Assembly (NCBI RefSeq): GCF_020379485.1
Contig: NC_063450.1
Coordinates: forward strand, 31,720,137 to 31,784,136
DNA length: 64,000 nucleotides
Source of the DNA: Brassica napus
Taxonomy: Eukaryota; Streptophyta; Magnoliopsida; Brassicales; Brassicaceae
Reading direction: 5' to 3'
The notes below the pieces were generated by a model. The model searched no databases, was not told the DNA's origin, and saw only the letters and a program-made list of their open reading frames with translations. The first letter of the stretch is position 1; every line of letters starts with the position of its first letter. Positions 62,465-64,000 of this stretch are shown piece after piece. Made by a program: the position numbers and the translations under genes.

Positions 62465-64000
<1,536 letters not shown>

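Overview
This is a nuclear genome window from a Brassicaceae plant, most likely Brassica or a close relative. The evidence is GT-AG introns, plant TATA boxes, dense LTR and non-LTR retrotransposons, and a run of genes whose products and order match Arabidopsis thaliana chromosome 5 near At5g58710-At5g58784 (recognised from memory, not searched). The genes in that run are a secretory-pathway cyclophilin (CYP20-1/ROC7-like), an inositol kinase of the pfkB family, a NudC/HSP20-like protein, a PRISE-type reductase and two cis-prenyltransferases.

Layout. 1-3070: LINE retrotransposon on the minus strand, with an endonuclease-RT frame still open at the window edge. 3.9-17.6 kb: the conserved gene block. 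19.4-19.9 kb: a two-exon gene for a small secreted cysteine-rich peptide that no single long ORF reveals. 20-28.6 kb: the 3' part of a gypsy-like element with a 1.45-kb LTR, abutting a decayed copia element (minus) whose 5' LTR lies 13 bp from a tRNA-Val gene. 28.9-32.1 kb: hAT transposase gene with one nonsense codon. 32.1-33.3 kb: truncated, frameshifted protein-prenyltransferase-alpha-like gene. 33.6-38.8 kb: a chromodomain Ty3/gypsy element inserted just upstream of that fragment, flanked by an abnormal ~170-bp duplication. 39.4-45.0 kb: second decayed copia element (plus). 45-47.3 kb: intergenic DNA with a duplicated TATA-containing segment. 47.3-50.2 kb: intact berberine-bridge-enzyme-like (BBE-like) gene. 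52.0-60.3 kb: a hAT-type MITE, then a nearly complete non-autonomous LTR element with two ~3.64-kb LTRs around only 731 bp of internal DNA. 61.3-62.2 kb: long-armed Mutator-type foldback element. 62.5-63.6 kb: last exon of a second BBE-like gene.

How the genes relate. Host genes are independent transcription units, not operons. They cover the secretory pathway (cyclophilin, cysteine-rich peptide, BBE-like oxidases), inositol phosphate metabolism, chaperoning, enone reduction and polyprenyl synthesis. The two cis-prenyltransferases are adjacent and convergent, and the two BBE-like genes share an orientation with ~12 kb of transposons between them.

No wholly new biological system is evident. 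The most unusual structures are the LTR-dominated element at 52.3-60.3 kb, the flank duplication around the gypsy element, a 19-bp poly(A) micro-insertion with target-site duplication inside a prenyltransferase exon, and the foldback element. Several otherwise good host genes carry 1-2 nt indels, often in short homopolymers, so assembly error must be excluded before calling them pseudogenes.
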